This document shows positions 32,630 to 44,655 of a DNA stretch of 64,000 nt, one piece after another. How positions within the stretch are numbered: the first letter of the stretch is position 1; each line of letters starts with the position of its first letter. The stretch covers positions 1,674,001 to 1,738,000 of the forward strand of contig OZ234498.1 of NCBI GenBank assembly GCA_965153455.1, in the 5' to 3' direction. The notes under the pieces are model-generated. The model worked only from the letters and a program-made list of their open reading frames with translations. It did no database searches and was not told the origin of the DNA. The position numbers and the translations under genes were made by a program. This DNA comes from Sphagnum compactum (taxonomy: Eukaryota; Bryophyta; Sphagnopsida; Sphagnales).

Positions 32630-34100
32630 TTTCCTAACTAATCCTCTTCAATCCTCTTGTGTTACTAGTAGATGTATAACTTGTAGTTGCAATTGATGTT
32701 GTGATTGCGCTTGCTTGTTGCAAACATTCTTCCATTATTGTCAAAGTTGCTTCTGTTGGATCTATTTCCATTTCTGTTAATTCCATTACCATATTTTTCA
32801 ATGTCTGGTGTGACATTGAATAAGAAAGTGGTTGCACTTGCCTCCATTATAACAAGTTGAAATTCATCTTTCAATGCCCTAGTATTTCCTATCTTATCCC
32901 ACCCTTTCACAATAATTTTTTCCATGCCTTACATTTGCTTCCATGCACAATGTAACCACTCACAAATGCAAGGGTTTAGGTTATTCATTTTGTCAATTTG
33001 TGGATTTTGGTCGTCCTTAATGTGTTGTTTGATGTTGCAATAGTTTAATCTAGTTGAATTGTACCTTGAATGCATGCTTTAGTGGCCATTGTAGAATGAC
33101 ATTTGCTGGCTAGAGGACACTAGTGCAATTAATCGGAATAAATATCTCCAAGATATTTGGGTGTGTTTCCTTCATCCAATCCAAAAAATCGTGGCCCTTA
33201 TGCACAAACCAACAATCCAATAACCACACCATCTTCTAGTTTTCCTACAATCCTATATAAGTGGTAAATTTGAGTGTGTAGGTATGGCAATAAGATTGCT
33301 TCGTTGTCCCCAATGTTGACGAATGGTTTTCACTAAAGGTAAGATGCCAACCTAAATTCATGCAGTTTTCTTTTCCTTCATTAGATGGTGGCAGATAGTG
33401 ATGAATAGTCTTTGTCAACACAATCTAAGGGGGAGGTAAAAAACCATTTGTAGCTGAAAATACAACCATCATAATCTGTCTTTTGTTTTAAACCCCTAAA
33501 ACTTGAATCTGTTTTGATCGTTTATTCTCCCAAGTCCTTTTTCTTGTTGTTGGGATGAGATGAACACTTGTTTGATCACTATTAACAATTAGGGCTGGAG
33601 TAACGTTATAAACCTTCATTAGATAAATTACTCGATAAGCCATATTGCATCCTTGTTTAGACCAGTTAGGTGATAGTTTACTTGCTACTATTGTGGCCAT
33701 TTTGAAAAGAACACTTCATGTATTGTTTCATGAATTGACATGTCCATTATTTTGTGACAGTAAACCTTCTAAGGCCTTTTTGAATTGAAAAATTTTAGGT
33801 GCTGCATATTTTATCATTCCATGAAGAATAGGCTACGTAATGCTAGTTGAAAGCAGTTGTTTAACTTCTTTAATTTTTTGTAACATGATAACAAATGAGT
33901 CACAAACTTTTGGGTAGTCCTTCAATGCATGCATAGATTCTTTGTTGGATTTCATGGTTGTCCCAAACTCCATTGCATGTTTATAATTTGGTTTTAAATC
34001 ACCACTTGTAATGAACACTCCCATAAACATGCCCTATTCAATTTTTCATAAGGACTTGGCATGTTGGGCCTTTTGAATGTTGTTTTGAGAAAGTGTAGCA
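32630..34100 (-). pseudogene. Decayed pogo/Tigger-like (DDE_1) transposase
   Basis: One - strand frame from about 34030 to 33050 contains LSPNWSKQGCNMAYRVIYLM and ALIVNSDQTSVHLIP (first catalytic Asp, 33575-33577). It also has KMVWLLDCWFVHKGH (second Asp, 33215-33217) and CTSVL-stop-PANVILQW, where the third Asp is Asn (AAT, 33101-33103). After a frameshift near 33030, NLNPCICEWLHCAWKQ and KIIVKGWDKIGNTRAL follow. This order fits pogo/Tigger/Jerky-type cut-and-paste transposases. There are several stops, including TAG at 33110-33112. I could not find terminal inverted repeats. The N-terminal DNA-binding part may extend toward 34330. Confidence 0.7.
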
Positions 34101-34330
34101 CTTGTTCCAGAATTGTTACCATGTTTTTTTATTACAACAACAATGGGAGGCCACAAATGAGGTTGAAATTAGTTTGTATACGATCCTCTCAACTTTTACA
34201 ACTTCCCATCATCCTTTGTAGGTGTGACAATCCTTTCCTCTTTTGCTGCTTCCTAACTCTTTCTCTTGTGAAGATAATATTGTAACTACAACCTTTCTTG
34301 GCTTGCCAACATGACCCTTCTTTAGTTTGT

Positions 34331-37242
34331 GAACAACTGATTGCTTTTGAACAACTTGCTCAAAAAGAATTTATACATCACATCTCAATTTTTCTCTTTC
34401 TTGTACATCACGTCTCAATTTTTCTTTTTTCCTCACTTGTAATGCTTTTGAACATTGTTGTAAATAGTCTTTCTTTTCCCAGTTTGGACATTACAAACCT
34501 CTACCAAAAGCTTTGTAAATCACAAAAGTGAAATCCCACCAAAACCTTTAATATCACTCAAGAAAACTTTCATGATTAGGCTTTCACCACATTTTCATAG
34601 ACGTGCTGCTTAATTAGAAGGGAAATAAAGATCAAAATTGTGAAGGTAAATAATATAATAAAAAAATTAACAATTGAATCGAACTTCAAGTGGATGAAAA
34701 ATTATTTTTACATTCATCCATGCCAAAAAATTTAAATTAATATTGTATGTGCTGAAATGCATTTTGATACATAAATAAATTATTCAGCACTAAACTACTG
34801 AATCCATTCGGGTACTAGGGTTTAGGGTAATTGCCAAGTAATTTAAAGGCATATGTAGTTGTTAAACATGTATCATTAGCAAAGGGATGAAAGTTTATTA
34901 ATTGATAAATTCAATACTCCTTGTCCAAATATCTAGAAATGGCATTAAGGTTAACAAAAAATGTTTCATTTAATAATTCAACAATGGGAATTGATGTTCC
35001 AGCAATGGTTCATTTAACCATTCATAAACCAACATTAAATTGGTTTTAAATACCAATAATTCTAAGTTAGATAGGGACACTTGGATACCAATTAAGATGA
35101 AATCCTATGACTAGGAACTTCTAATTCACAAAACTTTCAAACTTTGATCGTGTGCATTTGGACATGGTTGAACCTTTATGGGCTAATTTTTTGTTTTTTT
35201 TTCATATTCATGAAGGTGTATAATGGATGAAAAAATTGATGGATGAATTTCACCCATGAATGATGAGATAAGTTTTAGAGAAACTATCTTACACAATATT
35301 ATATCACTTGAATCTTCTATAACTAATCTTAAGGCTTCTACAAAAGTGTTAAACTATATGGTGAGGTCTATGGAAGTCATCTTCACCATTTAGACAATTG
35401 CCATTGAAAAGACATCTTTTGGCAGATCTTCTGAATTGGTGTTCAATTTAAGATAGATATTCTCATTATAGCTTGTAATTTATGATGAAGGAGGAAAGCA
35501 TTGCTTTTATGAAATCCTGTTTCTTGGTGATGACATCTGTGATCTACTCCCTTTTCAAAAACAGTTTAGAATTTGGATAATACATATGCATTTTGTGAAA
35601 CATTGTCCAATTGTTAAATACTTATGAGATCACAAAATATATACTAAAATAATTTCCAACCAAAAGGCTCGACAAATTGAGGAGGAGAAAAGAAAATGTG
35701 CAAATAGTACAAATATCCCTAAGATTGACATAACTAAGATTGAAATCCAAAAAACATATAATGTGCTACTATGTTTGGCCAAATTTATAACATGGGTATT
35801 GCAAGTGACCAGGATTTCAAGCTTCACAAAATACTCTTAATGCTATTCCAGCACATTGTTCATTTGCTTTTCTGAGACCAGATCTCAGCAACAAGTGAAG
35901 GCTCCAATCTTCTACTCAAATCTCTGCTGTGTGTCCACTATAAAACTAGGTCAGGGTGCAAGGGTTGGGAGAGTCAGGGAGTAACCCTACATACCAAGAA
36001 TGTGAGCAGGTAATGTTTTACTTGGGAGTTGTGAAATCTCTTCCTACAGTTATTTTTTTGAGCTCAAAGCTATCTCCATGCTTCAGCTCAGGCTTGTTTC
36101 CCATTCTGAAGGTCTCTGCAATTCTTGGAAGAGGGATTGGGTGTGTGCAAAAACAGTGTTAATCTACATTTGTGAGTTTCTAGAGACAGGCTGAATCTGA
36201 CAAAGACAAATGGCTGTAAAGAACACTCAGTTTTTAAGCTTTTGTAAAGAGCTGCTTGAAATTTTTTAGGATACTTGAAGGTGTCTTACTGTTCGTAATC
36301 TTTTCTCCATGAAGGGTGGGTATTTTGAAAAACCTAATGCCCAAGTCCTTTCCAAAAACATAAAAACCTCCAAAGAAATTCTTAGTGTAGTTGGAGTGGT
36401 TACAACACATAAGATCCCACAGTGCATTTTGGAAAAACAAAACGCCTGTTATTTCAGGAATGCCACAGCCTGAGGGCATTACCCTACACATAATTCGTGC
36501 ATGACACGACCAGGATTTCGTTTTCCGACATGCCTGCAGGCATTAGGTTTTTCGCTATACCTTGCATGGTCCCTTAGTTTGGTAAAGCCCGCTGTCAAGG
36601 GCTTAAGCTTACACAGTATTGTTGTTCAGCTGTTGGTGATCTGTTAGGTCAGTGAATCTCTCTCACTGTGATAGAGAAACAACTTTCAGTCTGAGAGGAG
36701 GGAGCAAGAACAATTGCCCTTAAACAAATGTAGAAGTACATTAAAAATCCTTGTCCACTTGAACGAATCTGCAACCCAGAGTGCATGCAGCATTCAGGCA
36801 AAACTGCACAGTCTGGCTCAATTTGGAGTAAGCAAATTTGCAATATCCAAGAATTGGGTCATCGTCCCAACCTAAGTTTGCGATCGAGGCTGTCTGTTTC
36901 TCTAATGGGAAAATTTCCTACTTCGTGTCAAAACATCTCGACCTAAGTCAATGGATTCAACTCTGCATGCATGCCCTACAAACTTAATCTTCTGATACAA
37001 ACTACACATTTTGGTCTACCCAAGGGCAAGGACTGGTTGCTCTTCCGGAGTCTCATTTGTGTTGGGTTTGTGCAAAAAAAGCCATCAAGCCTAAAGAAAG
37101 ATTAAAGCTCAAGATTCTTGTCATTGTGCTGAGTTCGGCCGGACCTCAATGTTAGGGTTGTAACAGAAGGCGTTGAGACCAGGTGGTAGTAGAACAGCAC
37201 TTGTAGCTCCAGAGAAGGTGAAGAGAAACGAGGAGACACGGC
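34331..37242. other. No gene seen; region downstream of the glutaredoxin
   Basis: 34.3-35.8 kb is AT-rich. From about 35.85 kb GC content rises and the sequence loses the repeat-like character of its surroundings. It should include the 3' flank of the glutaredoxin gene. I recognise no other gene, and I could not place a poly(A) site with confidence. Confidence 0.45.
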
Positions 37243-37671
37243 CTACAACCATAATGCTCCCGCTTCCTTCAATTGAGGGATGAGGAGACCACTGATGTGG
37301 GCGGCCATGACGCGGTCAAGACCTCCTAACAGCTTTCCTCCAACAAAGACTGCCGGCACCGCCGCCGCCTGCGCCGACTCACCCACTAGGCGCATGAGGG
37401 CCTTTTCGAGATCATCGGTGCTACCCCCGCTTTGCAGCTCGTCAAGCTCGTACACAGTGGGACCGACGCCCAAGCTGCAGAAAAGGCGTTTCACCACATG
37501 GCACATGCAACAGCCGCTCTGACTGAACACCACCACTGCATTCTCCGCCGCCAGTTTCTCCACCTTCTCCATTGCAATCGCCGTTGGATCTCGACTTCCC
37601 TTCCGACTCACAAATTCTTTCTTGCCGCCTCCCAACTTGTGATAAGTCTGCAAATGCGTCTGAGTCTGCAT
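37243..37671 (-). CDS. CC-type (ROXY) glutaredoxin
   Basis: This is a 142-residue single-exon gene, ATG at 37669-37671 and TAG at 37243-37245. A thioredoxin fold of about 105 residues follows a 33-residue N-terminal extension. The active site is CCMC (37501-37512) in SGCCMCHVVKRLF, which is diagnostic of land-plant CC-type glutaredoxins. Further on are TVYELDE, the glutathione-binding VPAVFVGGKLLGGLD, and the C-terminal ALWL. In this family ALWL is needed to bind TGA bZIP factors, and members act in nucleus and cytosol on flower development, nitrogen or defence signalling. An internal Met (MEKVEKLAAENAV) matches where many relatives start, so the true start may be 33 codons later. The gene is GC-rich and undamaged, unlike everything around it. 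Which ROXY it is cannot be told. Confidence 0.95.
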   Translation of the reverse strand: MQTQTHLQTYHKLGGGKKEFVSRKGSRDPTAIAMEKVEKLAAENAVVVFSQSGCCMCHVVKRLFCSLGVGPTVYELDELQSGGSTDDLEKALMRLVGESAQAAAVPAVFVGGKLLGGLDRVMAAHISGLLIPQLKEAGALWL

Positions 37672-38304
37672 GTCGCCCCGACGTTGATGCTAACGCAACA
37701 GATCAAACTGTTTCTTAGATGGATAGATCTTCTTGAAACAATTCACACGCTACACTTTACCTTGGCTGAACTCGTGCTGGGTCAGGAATATACTCCAGCC
37801 TCGTTACCAACAAGGAGAAATCAACCAAACTTCGGCGAGATCAAGAGGACGTTTGAGCCTGCAGCAATTCAAGACATTCATGATCTTCTGAGGCCAACAT
37901 TGACATGTATTGTCGGGCTGCTTGTAGTTTGGCTGGCAACAGTTTGAAGAGTTTTACATATATGCACCTTTAAAATAAGTGAGGATGCACAAGAACTTGT
38001 CGATTGCATCGCAGAAATAGAAGCTCCGTGCTGCAACAGCAGATTCATGTACCAACGTTGCCGATCGAGCGGATCCTTGCGCATCAGTATTGCCAGCTGC
38101 TAGTGACGGATTTTGCATTCATCAAAGGATTGCACAGTACTCCATGCACTGAACATCTGACCGCGCTGATTCAATGTGTAATCTGATCCTCCCAGCTGCC
38201 TTGCATTGGCCGTTAATAGTCTAACCTTCGGAATAAATTCATGGTTTCACGCCTCTTCAATGGTCATATTGTTTCTTTTCTTTTTCCGGTTGCTTTTACT
38301 CGGA

Positions 38305-38306
<2 letters not shown>
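37672..38306 (-). promoter_or_regulatory. Proximal upstream region of the glutaredoxin gene
   Basis: About 630 bases separate the ATG from the CT microsatellite. It should hold the 5' UTR and promoter of the - strand gene. A weak TATA-like CATATATG is at about 37959-37966. The + strand frame 37432-37947 overlaps the gene's other strand and is a shadow. Confidence 0.4.

Positions 38307-38357
<51 letters not shown>
38307..38357 (+). repeat. (CT)n microsatellite, about 25 units
   Basis: 51 uninterrupted bases of CT lie about 640 bases upstream of the glutaredoxin start codon. On the sense strand of the gene it is (GA)n. Confidence 0.98.
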
Positions 38358-38360
<3 letters not shown>

Positions 38361-40560
38361 CTAGTTGGCTAATGGATTATGGATGTGGCTTCAAAATGTG
38401 CTCTATCTCGCTTCCGGTTTCCCAGCGACAAAAACACCGAAGTATAGACTCGCTTAGAATCTGAATCAAGTGGATATATTCAGAATAGAGTGATGTCGAG
38501 AAGGAAAGCCACAAGAGAACCCGTAGATCTCAAGGAAGACTCCGAAGCTGAAGGGATATCAGGCACAAAGTGATAGGCCACGCGGAACAACTCCAGCAGC
38601 TAGCTACTGCTTCTTCCTGCATGCTGCCCAGTGCCAGTGCTCCTTCTGGCCCGCCCCTGATCCGTCGTCAATGATCCGACCACATTCAATCGCCACTTCC
38701 GGCTACACCTTCTCCACCCAGACTATCACTAGCACAACCATTCAATCTCCAGCTACCCTTCAGCCTTTGTACTAGACTTGTACACCCAGCTTGGATCAAA
38801 TCCCCGGGTTCTATACATACCACATAAGTACGCTTCTGCCACACACGTCTTTCCCTTCTAGCTGGAGACATCGGGTACGGTCCTTCTGTAGGTACGCGGC
38901 TTGTCCGTTTGCATGTAACATACCCCGAGCAATGATGGGAATGCGGCGCTGTTGACGTCAATATGGCACCATCAATTGCCGCTCTTCTTCTTCTTTTTCC
39001 CAGTCAAAGCCAACTCATGGGTGTCTGATTCCCTTCAATGGGCCCCAGTCATGCACCGAACACACAGTTCAAGCCTCTAGAATCAAAACAACAATGACCG
39101 TGACTTTGGGCCCCGCGCACACCACACCTTCAGAGAGGCTCGGACCCCGGGAAGCCCACTACTGCTGTTGTTCGCCGGCTGCAATTTGTTTCTTGTGAGC
39201 GAGCGCGCATATATGCATGCATCACCGCCGTCACAGCTTATCTTTTTGCAGTTTTTTTTTTTTTTTTTTCCAAAGGCGTTTTCTTTTTGGCTTCAAATAT
39301 CGATCGATCTCTTAATGACTCGTTCAACGCGCCTTGCCAATTGCCAACGTCACCCCCTCCTCAATCATCTGGCCTGCTGATAACCTTTCCTTCTGCTGGT
39401 CCGCTGGGGTCCAGTACCAGTACTTTTACTCATGAGCTCGCATTGAGTAGTCGTAGTTACTAGCTAGTTCTGACTCCGCGGTTCTCTGATTCTGAAACCC
39501 TAAACCCAGTTCACCTTTGGAAGAACTCCTGCACGGCTCCAAAAAAAAAAAAAACCCCAAAACAACCCACCCCATCCCACTCCTTCCGGCACTGCCTTCT
39601 ACATTTAAAGCCACTATTGCAATAAATTCACACTTCTTGAATGTTTAGAAGAACTACTGCAGAAGAAGCCCCTCTCCCCCTCCGTTTATGCTGGATGCAT
39701 ACAACATATGTGCAAGGCAATTGGACATTACTGTTGTTGTGGCGGAGACCAATTTCTCATTAGGTGTCTCTAAAATTGAGCATAAATAAGTTAAGTTCCT
39801 GGGGTACAAGTTCAGAGTCTTGTGATTTCTTACCGTCTTCTACAGTCAATAATAATATATCCATCTTCTGTTTGGGAGCATTCAATCAAAGAATTAGTTA
39901 AGAATTAGTTTTGGTCCACCCCTATTTCCCCTCACGCCCTTTTTGCGTTTTCTTTTGCTGCTACACTAGGTAAGCTTTTGACTGACACATGTTAGGTGAG
40001 TATAGAAGGGTTCAAAGCTGGCACACCCACAGGAGCAACAGGAGTGGCTATCTCAGCCCAGCTTTCTAACATTATTGGTGGGTATCTTTGCAAGCTGTGA
40101 TTGCATCTTTTATTACACCCTGGTGGATCTGGATCATATTATACATTGAGAGAGAAGAAAACTGTGAGTAGTTCACAAGTAGTAAGGCCCACACTTACAA
40201 TAATACATGGAAATGTCGATTACTCTTAATATGTTGCAAAACTAACATAAAGTCGAGAATAAGCATCATGTAGACAGCAGTCTTAAGATTCACCTAATCA
40301 CCCTACTTAACCCTAATTACAATTCTAGCCCTACAAGCTTCCACATTCTTATTAGTGTATCGGCCTAAGTGGGCCATCTCAACTTTCTCACATTCTGTAT
40401 TTGAGTTGGTATTTGATGTCAAACCAAAGGTGCCACTTTGGTTCAAAATTAAGTAAGTTTTCTTTAAAGTAATTGGGGCTGACATGGGTGACCTCAGTAG
40501 GTGATTGACAAGAGGGCTCACATCCGCACCTGCCACATTGTCTCAGCTTTGTTTGTTCTG
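38358..40560 (-). promoter_or_regulatory. GC-richer distal upstream region with TGACG motifs
   Basis: The palindrome TGACGTCA lies at 38953-38960 and a reverse TGACGT at about 39346-39351. TGACG is the core site of TGA bZIP factors. A T18 run is at 39252-39269 and an A14 run at 39541-39554. The - strand frame 38686-38961 shows no family, so I do not call it a gene. Whether this is promoter or simply older unique DNA is unknown. Confidence 0.3.
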
Positions 40561-40569
40561 TCACTGTAT

Positions 40570-40585
40570 CCCCCCCCCCCCCCCC
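40570..40585 (+). repeat. C16 homopolymer
   Basis: Sixteen C in a row. Runs like this are prone to length error, so the count may be inexact. Confidence 0.9.
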
Positions 40586-42064
40586 TGCCTGCCCTAAAAT
40601 CAGTTAAGCTTTCTTAAATTTTGGCCTTGTTGTGAATATTCCGACACCTGGTGGCCCTCTACAAGTAGAAAAGACTTTGCAGTACTGACACCTGAGTTTC
40701 AAACCATGGTTGAGTTTTTTGCAAAAGTTGAGGTCTCCTGGTCCTGGAAGTCTCATTCAAATTTTATTCCTTCCATTGCAGAACTGTATGTCTTCACTTC
40801 CCCATGAGTTTCTAAAACTTCTTTGAACTCAATGTGAGATGAAGCTATACCTGAAAGCTAACTTAGCTTCCTGGCTCATAACCGTGCACACACTTTCACT
40901 TCGATACTATGTCATGCCACAATGGGATAGCTAGTAAAATAGGCATTAGAATTTGCTTTAGAATTAGAGTCAGAGTTGAGGTTTAGATGGGAAGGAGGGC
41001 ATTATTTTGGTCAGACAACCCTTGATTGTGTTTCTAGGAGCACCTTGTTTTTACTTTTTTGCTTTGTTAGTAGGTTATGAAGCTGCAAGGTGATAATTTC
41101 TGGGCAATGTGTTGCTTGCATTAAAGTAGAAGCACTTAGGACCATCAAATAAGTAGTTTGGTTAGGAATATCTCTTAGTTTTTACCTTGCACTTATTTTT
41201 ACACCAACTACAAAAGTATCCAAAATTATAAATTTTGATTTTTTGTAGAATTAATTATGATTTCTTGACATTTTGTGGTAGACGAATTTAGTTTTGACAA
41301 TTGCCTACATGAAATGTGTCTTAGCACCCCAAGCCCTTCTTGTCAATATCTTAATATGGATAAACAATGGCATTAAAAGTTACAAGGTCAATGTGAACTT
41401 TAGTTCAAAGTATAATAGAGACGCCTAATTCCCTTGAAAGAAGCAATTTGGCAAGACCAACTCTAAGTTTTACCTTGTATTTTTTTCTTGTAAAGTATTT
41501 TCAAAACGATGTAAAGTGTACTCCAAGTGGAATTGTAATTTTTGGACTTTTGTTGAATGACTTATGATTTTTAAAAAATTGTTTTGTTTACTAGTGAACT
41601 ATCCATTCTAGCTTTTGGAGAGAACCTACAATCCTAGTTCCAAACTTTTAAAAATAATCTTGAAGACCTCTAATTTCAATCTAAGGATTTTTCAAAAAAA
41701 AAAAGAACTTTGGGTATGGTATCAAAGCCAATTTTCATATTTCTAGACGACAAGTTCTTGGTTCATATATTAAAAAAACTTGTCCTACTTGCGTTTGATT
41801 CCAAGTCGACTCTAGTTATGGCTACCTACACATAAGCCAAAATTGCAAATTTCTAGTTATCAAGACTCTACACGGAATAAAAGTTGGCCATTTGTATTAT
41901 TTGCATCCCCTCGCCCGCCCACCCACCCACCCACCCCCACAATTCCAAATCTATTACTTAAAATTTGAAAATGTATAAACCTAATTTTTATCACAAATTA
42001 ACATGTCTAGCTAAGGTAAACAAGTTCATGTTCGAACACTTACACTTTCTTAAAAAGCTTAAAT
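40586..42064. other. No gene seen; old dispersed repeats
   Basis: This is AT-rich sequence. About 90 bases at 41283-41370 (GTCTTAGCACCCCAAGCCC...) are related to 43840-43925 (GTCTTATAAGCACCCCAAGC...). A (CCCA)n run lies at 41918-41936. Confidence 0.5.
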
Positions 42065-42560
42065 CCTTGGATGTATCTTAATTGCTTTAGAAGTTCAAAG
42101 AGGTATTGTGGACCTCCACTTGGCATACCCATTGCCATGAAGATCACTCAAAATGGACAAATTTGAGGAAGATACTGGATTTGGAAATCTAGTTTTCAAT
42201 TTGGAACAATAGGTGTTCAATTTGGCAAGATAATTGTTTGGAACAATAAGTGTTTAGTTTGGCAAATAAATTTTTGGAGCTTACGATCCTTGGATGTAAT
42301 TCAATTTCCTTTGAGTTTTTAAAAGAGATTGTAAAACTCAAGTTGGTGCACCCATATTTTTTAGGTCATTCAAAATAGACAAAAAATTAAAAATATATGG
42401 GATCTAAAGCTTTGATGGATTTTTTTTCAAGCATTTTGTTCTTTAGACTTGTTCATTCTCTTCTTGTTTTTTTCTTGTTTAGTTGTTTAATCCTCCATTT
42501 GGCACACCTATAGCCATGAAAATCATTAAAAGAAGACAAGAAATGAAGAATAATGGATAA
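42065..42560 (+). repeat. Diverged tandem repeat, about 223-bp unit
   Basis: CCTTGGATGTA occurs at 42065 and 42288. After each comes a GGCATACCC / GTGCACCC stretch and a TCATTCAAAATAGAC-like stretch; a third partial copy (GGCACACCTATAGCCATGAA) is near 42498. A shorter duplication around GGAACAATA(A/G)GTGTT lies at 42202-42260. Confidence 0.6.
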
Positions 42561-43999
42561 CTATCTAGATATCGACTTGTGAACTTGGTGTTGAGCATGT
42601 CTCCAACCGATTTGAAGATGAAAAATAATTGAAGCAAGCAATAAACAAAAATAAACCTCCCAAACAAAAATAAAATTTGATTGCATAAAAAATTAGAATT
42701 TATATGAAACAAGTTTGAAAACCAAGTTCAAGTTTAAGGCCAACTATAATTAGAGGCCAATTCGCAAATCTAAATACAAATAAAGCTAGTTCTAAGTCCA
42801 AGTTTAGTTTTATGAACCAACAATTTACAAACTTAAAATTGGCCTTACAAACCTTGAACTTGGGATTGACCCAAAACTTAAAACCAAATCACACCACATC
42901 TTGTCATCTCCATGTCCTTCTACCACCTTCCCTATAGTCTTCTTACCAATAGGTTGACATCATGTTATTGGTTGATGGCATTCACACCTTGGTTGACATG
43001 GTCATTTCCAATCCCACTCGAGCAGATTTATTTTATTTGCTACTTTATCTCTCAAGGTGACCACAATGATAGTGACTTAAACAAAGGAAGGACTTTACCA
43101 CGATCAACAATTGACAAATGCATTTCTTCCCCTTACCAACCTTGTTCTTGGTTGCCTACACCAAAAAATAGATGATTTTTTTCATCGATGTGCTAAAATG
43201 CATGGTCAATAAAAGGCACTAATGGCCCTCCTTTGGCAGTTCTATAGGCCTTCTATAAGTAAAGTGTGTCAATAGCTTTGCAAAGATTGCATGTTGTTTT
43301 TATTTTGAAATGCATTGTGATTATAAGTGACGGTTCTTCTAGGCTTATTGTTTTTTCAACCTTCCCTTCCCTTTCCTTTTCTACCTAAAGAGGTCACTTC
43401 CATTTTATTACAAACAACATGCAAAAAAATATAGGGTGCAAACTTTTTGAATAAAATTAAAATATAAATTTATTTAAATATAAATAGGGTGCTAATAATT
43501 AATTTTGAAAATGTTTTGAAAATATACCTAGAACTGTTAGTAATATGCCATTATTTTCTAACATATTTAAAAATATCCTTTTGCTTTAAATGCTTTCTAA
43601 AATATATAATGAATGACCTCCCAATGCTTTTCTAATATGTTTTTTGCAATCAGTGAGGGCTCTAGAACATAATTTGTTCCTTTGCAGGCCTTTTACAACC
43701 CACTTTCGGTTCTATTTTTCTAGCTTGGACCTAAGTCCTCTCTCTTTGAACTTCCTTTCCCCCTTTCCTAAGTGTTTTGCTTAATGGATCTTGCCAAGGT
43801 TTCATCATGAATCACAACATTAGTATCTACTAACTTAATTTTGACGTTCACCTATTTTGTGAAATGTGTCTTATAAGCACCCCAAGCCTTTGTTGCTAGT
43901 ATGTTTTAATATAGATAAAGGGTGAAGCTCACTATTGCGCTTTGGGACACTTTTGGGTGAAGAATTATAGTATATATAGTATAATTGATCCAAAAGTAT
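42561..43999. other. No gene seen
   Basis: This is AT-rich sequence. The frame at 42912-43175 has no recognisable domain. Confidence 0.5.
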
Positions 44000-44655
44000 G
44001 GTACATTTAATTTTGGGTATCAATTTTGGTTTTTGAGCCTTACAATTATTATTTTACAAAACTAATGTTATGTAATATTATTTATGAAAGATTCATGAGT
44101 ATATTTATAATATACATTGGTATAATAAGGCCACAGTCTCATTTTGACTACACTAACTTTAAGGCTTCATTAATCATTATAATAATTGATTTTAATGAAA
44201 TTTTAAAAATGGTCCATCAATCTAAGCTTATCATCTTCCATATATTATGATAGTGATTACTTGTCAAAATTTCAATTTACCACACATTTATCACATCTTT
44301 GTTGAAAAAACTCATTTTTTGATATGAAAATTTTCAAATTAATCACATGGTATCCAAACATGGTTCAAATTATGTGAAATGACATGGTTCAATATACCTT
44401 CAACTTTCATAGAGATTAAACGTCATTCATTTTTTAAAAATGTATTTGTGTTTTAAATACATAGGTACACTACATTTGTTTCCAGAAATATATTCCAGTC
44501 TCACATTTTGTAATGAAATATTTTCTTTTATAATATCTTTCCTAAGTTATGTTATAACATAATATAAAAAAATATTGTGAAATGTTTTCAAAAGTTTGAG
44601 GTGGAATACTCTCAAACATGAACCACCCCTAGAAAGTATTACAATGTGACACCCC
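44000..44655 (+). repeat. Dispersed direct repeat, copy 1
   Basis: The sequence runs in step with 46711-47390 from CATTTAATTTTGGGTATCA (44004) to AATGTGACACCCC (about 44643). The two copies are well diverged and about 2.71-2.74 kb apart. They may be very old LTRs or two copies of one dispersed repeat. Confidence 0.6.

Noticed and set aside
37432-37947. A 171-codon + strand open frame
   Set aside because: It lies antisense to the glutaredoxin gene, which has a clear family match. It reads as the shadow of GC-rich codons.
38686-38961. A 91-codon - strand frame upstream of the glutaredoxin
   Set aside because: No domain, no family, and it sits in a GC-rich promoter-like region where chance frames are longer.
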